Shown: piece by piece, positions 44,530-55,426 of the stretch | Layout of the letters: each line of letters begins with the position of its first letter | Numbering within the stretch: position 1 is the stretch's first letter | Assembly (NCBI GenBank): GCA_011109175.1 | Contig: RDEW01000026.1 | Span: 389,695 to 453,694 of the forward strand | Source of the DNA: Dicyema japonicum | Taxonomy: Eukaryota > Dicyemida > Rhombozoa > Dicyemidae | Length of the DNA: 64,000 nt | Reading direction: 5' to 3' | Position numbers and translations under genes: made by a program | The notes under the pieces: model-generated | What the model was told of the DNA's origin: nothing | Database searches by the model: none | Seen by the model: only the letters and a program-made list of their open reading frames with translations

Positions 44530-47050
44530 TAAATCTTGTTTGTCAATGTCACGTGCTTCTTGTGGAACTAAGAAACGGTGTCTGAACGATGAACAGAGAG
44601 TCTCTCAAGATAAATGGGAACTTGTCTATTTTTGCACAACAGTTGATGGAAAAATACATGTAACCAGTTTATCGATATACCGAAATAATACAACCTAAAA
44701 AACATTACCAATCTAATCATAAAACATGTCAAATACAAAACGCCGGCCAAGTGCTCTGAGTGGCTCTCTGCCAACACCCTAAACATTGCTGAGGCTCGTA
44801 AACTGCTAAAGTCTCTGGGAATATAGACGAGATAAGAAAACTTAACTCTGAATTCAAAAAGGCAGCCAGGAAGGATAAAGAAGACTACTGGAGGTTACAC
44901 TGCAAAAAATTCAAAAAATTTGGGAAACTGGTATTTGGCCACGTGAGTGAAAAAGATCTATATTTATTCCAATACCGAAAAAGGGGATAGCAAGGACTGT
45001 TCAAACTATCGTACAATAGCCTTAATTCCCCACGTCAGCAAAATACTTATAAAGATAATACAACATCGTCTAATGCCGAAATGATTCTACCGGATGTCCA
45101 AGCAGGATTCAGGAAGGGACGAGGCACACGTGACCATATAGCAAATGTCCGGTGGATTATGTTGAAAGCCCATGAATCCCAAAAAGTGTATACATGTGCT
45201 TCATTGACTATCGGAAAGCTTTTGATTCCGTTATACATGACAAGCTGTGGTCCGCTTTAAAAGAATTTGGATTCGATGCCCATCTGATATTATCAAATCT
45301 CTTTATAAGGATCAAGAAGCTACTGTTAGAACAGTGTATGGAGATACCGATTGGTTCAAAATTTGTAAAGAAGTAAGACAAGGATGCTTATTATCTCCCA
45401 TCATATTCAATATTTATGCCGAAATGATCATGACTAAATTGGATACTGTATCAAATAACGGAATTAAAATTGGAGACAGGAACATCAATAATTTGCGCTA
45501 TGCTGACGATACAACCTTACTGGCTAAAACAGAGGATGGCCTCAGGGAGTTGATTCTAAGATTCAGAGAAAAAATAGAGTTGCGATAATGTTGTCTTTCT
45601 GGGATGTCTAATTAATCGGAATGGTGACGGAGGCTGGAAATCAAGAGGCGAATTGCCATGGGACGAGACACCTTCCAGAGAATGAATAGAATTTGGAAAA
45701 CAAAGATATTTGCTTAAGGACCAAATGCAGACTAATTAATGCAATGTTCCCGGTTTTTCTATACGGCGCAGAATCATGGATACTGAAAAAGGCGGATAGC
45801 GAAAATTAATGCTTTTGAGCTGTGGTGCTGGAGGAGGTTACTAAGAATCTTGGACCTCCAAATAGCAACTATCAATGTACTCAAACGGGTAGAGACTGAC
45901 ATTTCGCTAGAGGAAGAATCGTAAAACACAGATTGGCGTTCTTTGGGCATGTTGTCCGCTCTGATTCACTGGAAAGAACATTATGCTGAACAATATTACT
46001 GGGAAGAAAGACCTGGTCGACCAAGGACTCGGTGGCTATCCACGGTGGAAGACGTCACGGGAATGCCTATATCAAGGCTACTCCAAATTGCAGCGAATCG
46101 GGGAGAGTGGAGGAAACTCGTTCATGAGATCTCCAAGGGTCGGACACGACTAAATTGGACAACATAACATAACTAATCATCGAACATACAATCATTTCGA
46201 AAGTAAGTTGCTTATTAACCAAGAAGATTCAATGCTTGTTTCAAAGCTAAATAAATTGCGAAAAAAATTAACTGCGTTACAGACTCATTTCATAAAAAAA
46301 TTATAATCAAAGTATTTCATCAGTTACTGAAAGCTATGAAATTAGCAGAATACTTGCAATGAATGGAAATCATAATGCGATGGTGATTTCATCAAACGAT
46401 GCCTTGTAAAAACAGCAAAAATTACTTGTCCAGACAACGCCCACATGTTTAAAGATATTTCATTAACCAGGAATACTGTTGACGAACACAAATTATGTAA
46501 GTCACAGCTATTAAAATGAATATTTAGTTTATTTTCCTACGTGCAAAGAGCTCATGAGTACTTTTGATGCACATCTGTAATGAATTTTTCCAAGTATGAA
46601 AGACAACTAGAATCGTTGTAGAGAAATTTCAGGGAAAGATTTTAATGATTTCTCGTCTTTTGAAAAACATTTGTCATTATTCACAGCACCATTCTCTTTC
46701 AATGTTTCCAATGCAGATGAAAGCTCACAAATGTAACTATAGGAAATCCAATCAGATTATATACTTAAAGCCTAAATATTTGGAGGTTAGAATACCTGCT
46801 TTCTTTTCACATCTTGGAAAGTTTAAAAAGTTTGCGACAAAAATCATTTCTATGTTTGGTTCGACATAAGTTTGAACAGTTTTTTTCATTTATGAAATTG
46901 AAAAAAACTGCTTAAAGAACGAGACTCTGATGATAATTTATCCGCTTTAATAAAAGTCGGAACTACCACGAATAGCTGAAGCCCGCAAAAAATTTTATCC
47001 AAAAAAGATTTCAATCCTCTGGAAGTAAGCTCTCATTAAAATTAAAGGGT
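44530..47050 (+). mobile_element. hAT transposon (GTF2IRD2-type), interrupted by LINE-E
   Basis: The N-terminal piece at 44545-44670 reads GTKKRCLNDEQRVSQDKWEL, then VYFCTTVDGKIH, like the zinc-finger start of GTF2IRD2-type hAT transposases. After the LINE-E insertion the rest follows: INQEDSMLVSKLNKLRKK (46220), VKTAKITCPDNAHMFKDISL with TRNTVDEHKLC (46400-46500), and the intact tail at 46645-46869 (KPKYLEVRIPAFFSHLGKFK, KIISMFGST). Multiple stops make it inactive. Termini were not located precisely. Confidence 0.75.
44840..46175 (+). mobile_element. LINE-E: RTE/BovB-like retrotransposon
   Basis: RT order is clear: KKGDSKDCSNYRTIALIPHV (44980), QAGFRKGRGTRDHIANVRWI (45100), IDYRKAFDSVIHDKLWSALK (45210), SLYKDQEATVRTVYGDTDWF (45300), VRQGCLLSPIIFNIYAEMIM, NINNLRYADDTTLLAKTEDG (45490). 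The C-terminal part (LYGAESWILKKADS, FGHVVRSDSLER-like, GRPRTRWLSTVEDVTGMPIS) ends GRTRLNWTT and a stop. These motifs are those of the RTE clade that includes BovB. No endonuclease remains (5' truncated) and frames are broken. Confidence 0.88.
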
Positions 47051-47104
47051 GGTGATTATATAATTTCTCTTATTTTTGGTTTTTCATTTTTTTAATACAA
47101 AAGT

Positions 47105-49260
47105 TTTATTGAAGAAAGAAAATAGAGTAACGCGTTATTATAGAAGCTGCCCTGACTGCGTGGCTATTCCCTCTCAGGATTGCGAGCGAGATTGGCTCAA
47201 ATAACCAGCAGCGCTCACGAGGGTCTCCTTTTCGTGTAGCGATTCCGATTTCCCTAGACGACTCAAGAATTCCAGCATCGCAGGAGCAAGGGAACCAGAC
47301 ATTTCAACGGCGACTAGAACAAACAAAAAAAATCCTTGAACAGGAGCGCGTACTTTTCCCGTTTCATCTTCTCGGCCTTCTCAGCAGGAGAACAGGCTCC
47401 AGAGGCACTCTGGAGTATGTTGCAAGAGGCAAATGTGTTGGTGCAGGTAACGACCCATACAAGAGGTTTCCTGGCTTCAAAATGGAAGATTGTCATCCCA
47501 TCTGTTCGTTTCCCGTCCCGCCTGCAAAGGCCGACAGGTTCGAGCACGGAGGGGTGTCCGGCGGCGTCTAAAGCTCGTTTAACGACTTCGTTCAAGGCCA
47601 TGTGTCTGGGAAATCTGCCTGCACTCTTCCTGCAGGAGAGAGGGTGTAGGCCAAAACAATCGATCTTATCTTCGCATCGGCACGGATGTGGAACACAGAC
47701 TTTTAATCCCAGTCGCAATGAGATCCCAATATGGACGCATTCATCATTCAGAAAGATATCCAGAACTCCATTGGGAATGGCGTTGGGTCAAGTACCGCTC
47801 TCGGAAGACGGTGGCTAGATGACACTAGCAAATCTTTGAAAGAATTCCAGCATATAGCATCGTCCAAGCCCCGCTGAGAGAACGAGGAAGGCAGGGAAAG
47901 CTGATAAGTGCGGTTCCAGGCATCATGAGCATGGCCGGCGTCCTTGTCAATAGACAATTCAGGTAGAGAGTGTAGAATCCTCTTGACATGGAAGTTACAG
48001 GCCACTAGCGATAATAGGTATGAAGGGAGGGAAAGGTCCAAAGGGTTCCGAATTCCAAGTCCTCCGAGTCTCACTGGAAACATGGCTTGCTTCCATGAGT
48101 AATCCTCGAACCGGACGTTGAAGATACGTTCCGCTGTCGTACGGATAATCTCGTTTTTGAATACTTTTCTTTCTGAAAGTCTGCAATTGTAGATTTCGCA
48201 TTTAATGTAATTAATTCCAGTCCAGCATCCAACAGTGCTGGAATTATCACTTCCAAATCCCGGAAAATAGTATTCGGGAGTCCTCCGAAGACCGCATCAT
48301 CCAGATACCATAAGTTCATCCAAAAAGTAAGGATGAAAGTAGGCTGTATGACTGATTCACAAATTCGAAAATATTAAGGCATCTTTCAACACACGCCTCC
48401 AGGACATTGTCCCTCCTTAGACTATTGAAGGCGTTCTTGATATCCAGTTTGACCAGGACATGTCCCCGGGAATCTTCTATACTGTGGTTTATGAATGTCA
48501 TCACTGAATGGACAGCGGCCTCGCATCCCAAGCAAATACCGACGTCTACTTGAGGGGGGTTCAAGAATTTTATGACGAGTGGAATAGAATGTCTAGAGTC
48601 GATTTTAGCAGCTAGTCTTCTGAAGATAAACCTGACCGCAACTGGTCTTACTCCGCCTCCCTTCTTATCAAAGGCTATCATATTGCGGAGAACAAGACAT
48701 GGCGGATAACTTTGGGAAGAACTCCAGACATGATCCGATTCATGAGTGAAGTAATTGAATTCGTAAGACGAAGTCACTGGTCTCCTACGGACAAAAGGTT
48801 AGATCATTCAGATAGCCAGGTTTCATTCCGTCGAGGCCGCCACTGCTACTAGGGGCAAAATTCCGTATTGCGAGGAGAACTTCATCGTTTGATGCAATCA
48901 GGGGAGTCACTCCGGATGGGGAAGCGACTTGGCGTAGATTTTGGGGCGGCTGTGGATGCTTGTTCAGTAAAATATTGTAGGCGTCTGGAGTCGGTTTTCG
49001 TGGTTCACTCGAGGAAAGTGTCCTGATGGCTGCGCAGGTGCTACCTTCGATTAACTTCTACCGGACAGTTCTCTTAAAACTTTCTCGTTATGACCACGTG
49101 TCTCCTTTGTACGGTAAAAAACCATGGAACAACTGGAGATGTGAATACTCCCAAAAAAGAACGAATGTTGGTCCTCATAATGGTAGCGAAAGACACCTTT
49201 CCGTGACCATCTCGATCAAGTCCCAGTGCGGAAGGCGCAAAACTGAATAAGCGCATCCAA
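47105..49260 (-). mobile_element. LINE-A, best copy: RT plus restriction-like endonuclease
   Basis: On the minus strand in order: linker (DAYNILLNKHPQPPQNLRQV, then AIRNFAPSSSGGLDGMKPGY, a motif-0-type box, 49010-48810). RT follows (GGVRPVAVRFIFRRLAAKID; LVKLDIKNAFNSLRRDNVLE, motif A; DDAVFGG, a decayed DD box near 48290). Post-RT is FPVRLGGLGIRNPLDLSLPS (48070). A CCHC-like knuckle (CRCEDKIDCFGLHPLSC, 47690) leads to the endonuclease (KRTDGMTIF...PLVWVVT; the second acidic residue is changed to Val). The C-terminus and 3' end (GNSHAVRA-type) reach 47105. Several frame breaks are present. RLE elements of the R2/NeSL group are typically site-specific; no target preference can be seen here. Confidence 0.88.
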
Positions 49261-49264
49261 TCAT

Positions 49265-51335
49265 GTACTGCGTTAGTCCGGAGGGCATCTTCGATCGTTT
49301 TGGAAAGGGCCTACGGCCTTGGGAATCTCACAGGGATAGTCCGTGAAGAACGTAATTCAGAGATGAGACGTAGGAATGTTTCAGGGTTTGTGGTTGATGG
49401 GTAATTAACGGGAGAGTTAACATTGGCACAGGATTTTCATTAAAATAAAAAAATGTGGTGGTACTGTTATGGACAAAATTACTTTAACAATATTTGATGA
49501 GTAATAAATGACATTATTATTTGTTGTAATGACAGTGAGGGTGTTGACTGTAAGAAAACATAAATGGAAGGATAGGTAGGAGACATAAACTGATACGTCT
49601 GACAGTAGCTAATATTATTTACATTTACAGGTATTAATGATGATCAAAAACTTGTTAATAAACAGTTATACATAAACACGTTTATCTAAATTGCGAACGT
49701 CCTATTTAATATCACTGGTCTACAAAAGTTATTTATGGGGGTCACTTAACTAACTAATAGGGAGATTATCTTCAATAAATCACACATTTCTGCCTCATGA
49801 ATTGAATATTCTTGTTTATCTTCCATTAGAAGTCTTTTTATCTTTTTGAAATACAGGGTATCTTTCGTCCGTCGATGCCGAACCAAGGCAAAACAATGCT
49901 AGCCGATTTCTGGTTTTATTCCGTCTCGTTGTTTTTCAGTTTTTTTCGTGGATTCCAGATTTAGACGTTTGACAATTATTCGAAATTACCTAATTTAACT
50001 GAGGTAGGTCGACTGAATAAGACATAGAATCCGAGTAAAGTAAAAATTGTAAAATGTTGGAGATTTTTTGAAGATATATGGATTCATGGATGTAGTGCAT
50101 ATTGATCAGAATTTATCATCAAAAAACATAATTCGAGTTAACTTTTTGAGTTTGTGCAAATGTTTGACTTTATTGTGATGAATTTTGTTTGAGAATTATT
50201 AAATTCAAAAAGAATATTCGATGTGCGATATTTAGGTTTCTTTAACTGCCGTTTTCACTCTTTAATGTTTAAAATAATTTAATGTTTTGTTTTTCCCTAA
50301 CTTTTGTTGATTCTAGGAAAATTTACTTATATTTATTACCAATGAATTAAGTTACGTTAAAAATGAGAGTTGAAATAATAGTTATTTTACTTTACGTTTG
50401 TTATACATGGATCAGCTTTATCTCATTTCCTTTTATACCAAATTTAATGTAAGTTTATCTAAGACATTATGTAATCATTATAACTACAATTTATTCTTCT
50501 TAATTCACCCATTGTGTACATTATTGGGGGAATAATCATTTGTTTCGAGTTATAGAACCCCAATTCTGCCATTAATATTCTAGTATTTGGATATATTTGA
50601 AACCATAGCATTCTTCATTAAAAATCACAAGCCATATTGCTTCGACCAATTGGGAAGGAAGGTTTGTCGATGGGCAACACGACTAGCCAGTTTAGTCTAT
50701 TGAAGACATCAGATCATGACTTTATATTTTCCATACTAAATCCCTAACGGATGGTAATGCTAATAATGTTACTTAGCGTAAGAAAATTTGATGATTTGGA
50801 ATCTGTGTAATTACAATTCTCATCATCATACAACGTTGCTTCATTGTTTGCTGATAGGTTCTGATAAAATCTTTGATTTAATTCGAAACAACAGTTGTCT
50901 TTACGAAAGTCCTTTTTCGGTTTGATGTTGTAAAAACTTGATTGGATAAATTTAAAGTCTTTTGAGAAAATCATAGGGTCAAGTGTTTTGTATGACCCCA
51001 AGTCTCTATCTCTAGTAGTGACTAAAGTATCGTCTAAATCCTGTACTTTTATGAAATCTTAGTATCGTATCGAGACATTTATCACCACCTTTTTTTAATA
51101 ATCGGATTATTCTGATATTTTCTTAAATACACAATATTTTCTAGATGTGTTTTATTTATTCTCTTATATGTGCAAATCGTGTAAATCAAAACATCATCAT
51201 AACATCTGGTAGACGAGAATAATCTTTATCTAGGGACCTATCAGGCAAACTTCTTTCCTGCCTTTTTCCTTGTCCATTGGTGTTAAACTATAGTCTGCGA
51301 ATGAACAATCATGTATGGATTTTTTTGCTCTTCTC
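49265..51335. other. Mostly non-coding; one exon-like frame (minus 50744-51030)
   Basis: The minus-strand frame ending at 50744 is open for about 95 codons. It is hydrophilic (DLDDTLVTTRDRDLGSYKTL, NNEATLYDDENCNYTDSKSS) and is preceded by a plausible acceptor (AAAAGTACAG, 51040 region). No upstream exon or family was found. On plus at 50364-50453 a short frame (MRVEIIVILLYVCYTWISFI) looks signal-peptide-like but leads nowhere. Nothing else is supported. Confidence 0.35.
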
Positions 51336-51339
51336 TCTT

Positions 51340-52100
51340 GTTTAAAACGATCTCCGGTAGACCAACCAACCAATCTCTCTCATTCTTCATCAAGGCCAAA
51401 GCATCGACTTTTCCTTTTGGATTACTCGTCTGGACTTTTCACGTTCGGAGTTGTTGAAACCAAAAGATAGTACTAGTCTCAGGAAGCGTCGGTCATAAAC
51501 TTCTTGAATTTGATACAAAGGCCACTATTCATTTACTCACTTCTGCCAAAACTTTGGCTATCTCAGACCTCGAGACGTTCGATTTGCTGAAGGCCAAACA
51601 TCCATGTTCTCCAAACGATTTGGGCCCGTTCCTCTAGCAGTCGCGCCTCTAGTCATCACGGAAAAGGAAGTTCAGGCCTCAGTAGTAGAGGATTTGGTAG
51701 CCTACGTCCGAGTCATGTAAAGGACTTACCTTAGCTACAACTGGAGAGGCCAGAATGAATTTTCTCGACGCTATCTACAGTCTTGTTGAAACGACTATTT
51801 TTTCAAGAGATCTCTTCTTTGAGGTAAACCTGCACGCCTTCCGCAAGTCTGATAGGGTTATTCGGCTAATCTTTGTCAAGAATTACTTTATCTGATTGTT
51901 TTTTGAAAATTACTACGAGACGTGTTTGTACCTTATTGACTCCGGAGTTGTCATTGGGTGTCGGTGTTAGGAATGGTTATGGTGCAGTTTCTCATGCAGT
52001 CAGATGCTTTTCCACCTCTAATGGCACCACCCAAGAACGTCAAATTAGAAATCTCAAACGTTAACAACATGACTCCTGGAGGCCTGCACATGACAAAACC
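51340..52100 (+). mobile_element. LINE-A fragment, 5' part of RT
   Basis: Broken plus-strand frames include DLLKAKHPCSPNDLGPFL (linker, near 51580), NLHAFRKSDRVIR (51830) and LTPELSLGVGVRNGYGAVSH with AVRCF (51930-52010). They match the linker and GVGVRN...AVHAARCF segment of other copies. Confidence 0.7.
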
Positions 52101-52228
52101 TGTCTGTAACTCCACATTCTGATGCTGGTAATGAGATGTGAATATAGTGATATCCAAGAGTCGTGATAATTTTATGATTTTTAATTTTAGTTTAAGTATT
52201 AAAAATAATTAAACTATTTATTTAAAGC

Positions 52229-53146
52229 ATGTGTTTGAAAAGGTTTGTTTGTATGGAAAATAAAGAGCTGTGGATTTGGCTTACAAAATATTTAAATCAA
52301 ATAATGAATTATATCCATATCCTCTTTATATATTGCATGGTTTTCAGAGTGGAATGGTTAAGTGGTATTCTGTTGCTAAAAGATTGTCAAATTATGGGAT
52401 ACAAGTTTTCCAATAATATTATTTAGGTGGTGGCAGTGGAGACCAGGAATCACGGAGAGAGTCCTTATACTGATGACCATATATACAAGGATATGGTCGA
52501 TGACATTGAAAAATTAAGAATTAAGCTTGGTCATGATAAAATAAGTATTCTTGGACATAGCATGGGTGGGATTACTGGGATGTTGTATGCTCTTCAATAC
52601 GTTTGTGGATTATTATTACATTAGGGTCGGTTCCTTGCAAATTTAATTGTTGTGGATATATCACTTTTTGTTGAAATTGATGATGGTGGGTACTTAGAGA
52701 CTTTATCACGAATAAAATACCCCAAGACAATGCAATGAGCCTATCAGAGATGAAATCCCACATCATCAATAGCACAGACTCTCTAATAAGCGTATTAATA
52801 GGTGTTATTTGGTAGACGGAATCATTAAACTCTTTTCTTGACAGAAATTAATTTTTAAGGATGGAAAATATACATTTACGTATAATGAAATGTAAATCAT
52901 CATAAACATGACGTTGGGGAGATACCTGAGTCTCGGTGGGAAGATTTAGTCCTTTTTATTGGTGGTGAAGATTCATCATATATGCCGTTTTATATAAATT
53001 ATTACAATAGGATGAAGGAATTAGACAGACAAAAGTCATACTTTCCTAACCAACAGGTGGTTTATGTACCGAATTGTGGCCATTCAGTCTATCGAGAGAA
53101 CCCTGATAAATTTATAAGTCTTGTTACTGAGTTTTTGTTTCGTTGA
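52229..53146 (+). CDS. ABHD11: ABHD11-like alpha/beta hydrolase
   Basis: ABHD11-type hydrolases are mitochondrial serine hydrolases. Introns are 23 nt (52243-52265), 22 nt (52405-52426), 24 nt (52601-52624), 53 nt (52792-52844) and one near 52895-52925. Spliced protein: MCLKRAVDLAYKIFK, YPYPLYILHGFQSGMVKWYS (oxyanion HG), VVAVETRNHGESPYTDD, DKISILGHSMGGITGMLYAL (nucleophile Ser), LIVVDIS, KDGKYTFTYNEM, LVLFIGGEDSSYMP and VVYVPNCGHSVYRENPDKF (catalytic His), ending TEFLFR. Two 1-nt frame errors remain: one at a CCCC run near 52720, one at the last intron. No clear mitochondrial presequence. Only 67 nt separate its stop from the next gene's ATG. Confidence 0.85.
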
Positions 53147-53213
53147 CTTACCCACCAAAAATACTTATTTTAATTAATACAACAACCAGATATAGTAAAA
53201 ACAAGATAAAAAC

Positions 53214-53947
53214 ATGCTTTGTAGTGCTCTAACCAAGAATTATCGGTCCCTGGTGTTATTATTATTTGAATGACCGTACGGGAATAACGCTCACATTATT
53301 GTGCTAACTGAGTAATTGTATAAAGTTTGGAATCGTTTGTGACACCTTGCAACGATTTCATCATTTTGTGCCAAGATGAGAAAAAAAGTTGCAAGACCTA
53401 TGTAGAGGTTGACGTGTGCTTGACTTCAAATCATAGCCAGAATATAGTAATATACCATACTCTGCCTCGGATCATATCGGAATTATGACTCCGGAAGAGT
53501 TTCTAATTGGAGGATCGAACATTAGTCGAAAGAAATCATCTTTGTTAGGATCCCTAAGGTCTCCCGTCATGTTTTCGCATGTGATCTTGCGTCCTGTATC
53601 GAAAAAACAATTACTAATGACTTAGAGAAAGAGATTGGATGATCTTCTATTTCCTCTAGTTTCGCAGGGTCTGGAGTCGAAACCTGCTCTTCCTTTGCGA
53701 ATACCGTCTTTGTCAACCAAATGAAAACACGCTTGACTACCTTTATGGAATATTGAGAGGCATTAGACTCAGAGTTATTTTCACCTTTGAGGACTGCAGT
53801 AAACTTATTTATCGACCAACGGTCCTCGGGGCGTGAAAGATTTGTTCATGTGTTAGAAAAATGGAAGAGGATCTAACTGCTGCACTTCATGCTGTTTGTC
53901 CCGATTCTAACTCAATGAATTGCTCCACTGAGAGAGTTTCCCTCTAA
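53214..53947 (+). CDS. Unidentified six-exon gene (about 176 residues)
   Basis: The family is not recognised. Model: exons 53214-53245, 53326-53413, 53437-53595, 53626-53711, 53758-53832 and 53857-53947. Introns are 80, 23, 30, 46 and 24 nt, all GT-AG. The joined length is 531 nt, an exact multiple of three. Segments include MLCSALTKNYR, TPCNDFIILCQDEKKSCKTY, VEVDPEYSNIPYSASDHIG, MTPEEFLIGGSNISRKKSSL, LRSPVMFSHVILRP|RKRLDD, LLFPLVSQGLESKPALPLRI, RVIFTFEDCSKLIYRPTVLG and ALHAVCPDSNSMNCSTERVS. The protein is soluble-looking, with no transmembrane helix, and serine/lysine-rich in the middle. The 23-, 24- and 30-nt introns match the neighbouring genes, the best evidence that it is real. The first and fourth introns are less certain. 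Confidence 0.55.
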
Positions 53948-54074
53948 GGGAAAGGCACCCCCTATGCCAGATGATCTTTGTGCGGCTGTCTGTTATTAAC
54001 CAAAACGTTTAACTTTTTTTGAATTTTTTAATATTAATTAGAATATAATAATAGTAACTATAGAAATATTAGTA

Positions 54075-54936
54075 ATGATTCCCCCAAACTGTTCTCTTTT
54101 GAAATATGATAGTCCACATCTCGTTATTAAAACTTTAGAGAAAAAATCGATCAAAGTCATATTTTTAGTACTTTCTTAGATTAAACAAGGAAAGTTTAGA
54201 AAACAAGAGGAAGGAGCATCCCTTCAAATTCCAAACTCAAAACATGAAAGAAATATGCAAACTGAAGAAATATTAGATTCAATCTTACCTCCACAGTTAG
54301 AGTTTATTGACAATCAGTGAATGGCAAGAAAACAATCAGTTATGGATGCAACAGGTTTCCAGCAACCCAGCCACGAGATTGGATGTAATAAACCTTCAAG
54401 AAGAACTTGATAGGAGACTACAACAACAGCAGGCCAGAGAAACTGGAATATGCCCCATTCGAAGAGAAATATATTCTCAAACATTCGGTATACAACTTCA
54501 TAATAAAAGATGAGTTAATTCGACAGGAGACTATAATTTGTGCAGAAAGAGGACTTCTTTTGTTAAGAGTAAGGGACGAAATAAAGATGACGTTGGCAGT
54601 CTATCAGACGCTGTATGAAAGCAGCATAGCTTATGGAATACGAAAAGCATTACAGGCAGAATATAGAATGTTGGAAACGGAAAAGAAGGTTATTTTTCGA
54701 ATTATCAAAGATTTCCGAACTGACCAATGTTATTGAAGACTTAAAGAATTGTGTGAATGAATCAAAAATAAAGTGCGACAAAATCGAGACCAAACTCAGC
54801 GAACAGCGACAATTGGAGGATAAAAAACATCATGAAGAAATTCAATTCCTTAAAAGAACAAATGTTCAATTGAAGGTTTATTTGAAAATATAATAATTAG
54901 AGTCAATTAGAGGGAATAATAAGTCCGAAAAAATAA
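54075..54936 (+). CDS. DNALI1: Axonemal dynein light intermediate chain (p28)
   Basis: p28 is a subunit of inner dynein arms in motile cilia. The gene has six exons (54075-54155, 54180-54295, 54318-54487, 54510-54688, 54711-54875, 54901-54936). Introns are 24, 22, 22, 22 and 25 nt. The spliced ORF is 747 nt, 248 residues, against about 258 in human, with no frame error. Landmarks: MIPPNCSLLKYDSPHLV, EEILDSILPPHEWQENNQLW, MQQVSSNPATRLDVINLQEE, ARETGICPIRREIYSQTFDE, AERGLLLLRVRDEIKMTL, AVYQTLYESSIAYGIRKALQ, then a coiled coil (LETEKKISELTNVIEDLKNC) and EEIQFLKRTNVQLKSQLEGI ending SPKK. Conservation spans every splice junction. Dicyemids are ciliated, so the gene fits the proposed organism. Confidence 0.97.
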
Positions 54937-54949
54937 TTTACTAATATAA

Positions 54950-55420
54950 TTTAATCATTTAATTTACTTACATAAATCAATGTTCTTTTGAGAAGCAAGA
55001 ATTGAATCACATACATATCGACAGTTTTGGTAACCTCTCCAATGGAGCATGGGAGAGTCACAGTTTTTGGATGCCGGAGACAAAAGGAAAAAGAAGTTAT
55101 TCTTAAGACAAGTTGATTACCTGACGCCTCTTAGGAAGGCACAGAATACTTCTATCAGGTAGGGAGATGTGTGGAATTGGACTCACAGCTCACGGCTTCA
55201 GAAACAGCACTAACAACTATGATACCTGGTTTGCTCTTTGAAATAATGTGCTAAAAACAAAGCAAATTAATATTCTCTCATTTTAAAAATCTTTTTATTT
55301 AAATTAAATAAAAAATAAATTTAAATATAAAAAAGAAATAAAATTTGAAAATTTATGGAATTTGATTCATTGTAATAATCTAATTTAATCAATTTTCCGT
55401 GCATTTTCAACGATAATTAT
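54950..55420. other. Intergenic with unresolved coding potential
   Basis: Between 54980 and 55260 several frames on both strands are open for 40-60 codons. Plus examples: FEKQELNHIHIDSFGNLSNG; MEHGRVTVFGCRRQKEKEVI followed by a possible 23-nt intron at 55112-55134. No family, and no unique model. Confidence 0.3.
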
Positions 55421-55426
55421 TTTGAT

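Noticed and set aside
47336-47818. 160-codon plus-strand open frame
   Set aside because: It is the antisense of the LINE-A endonuclease region; the minus strand carries the conserved motifs.
49026-49256. Opposed 60-74 codon frames
   Set aside because: Both fall in the 5' linker region of LINE-A; no independent support.
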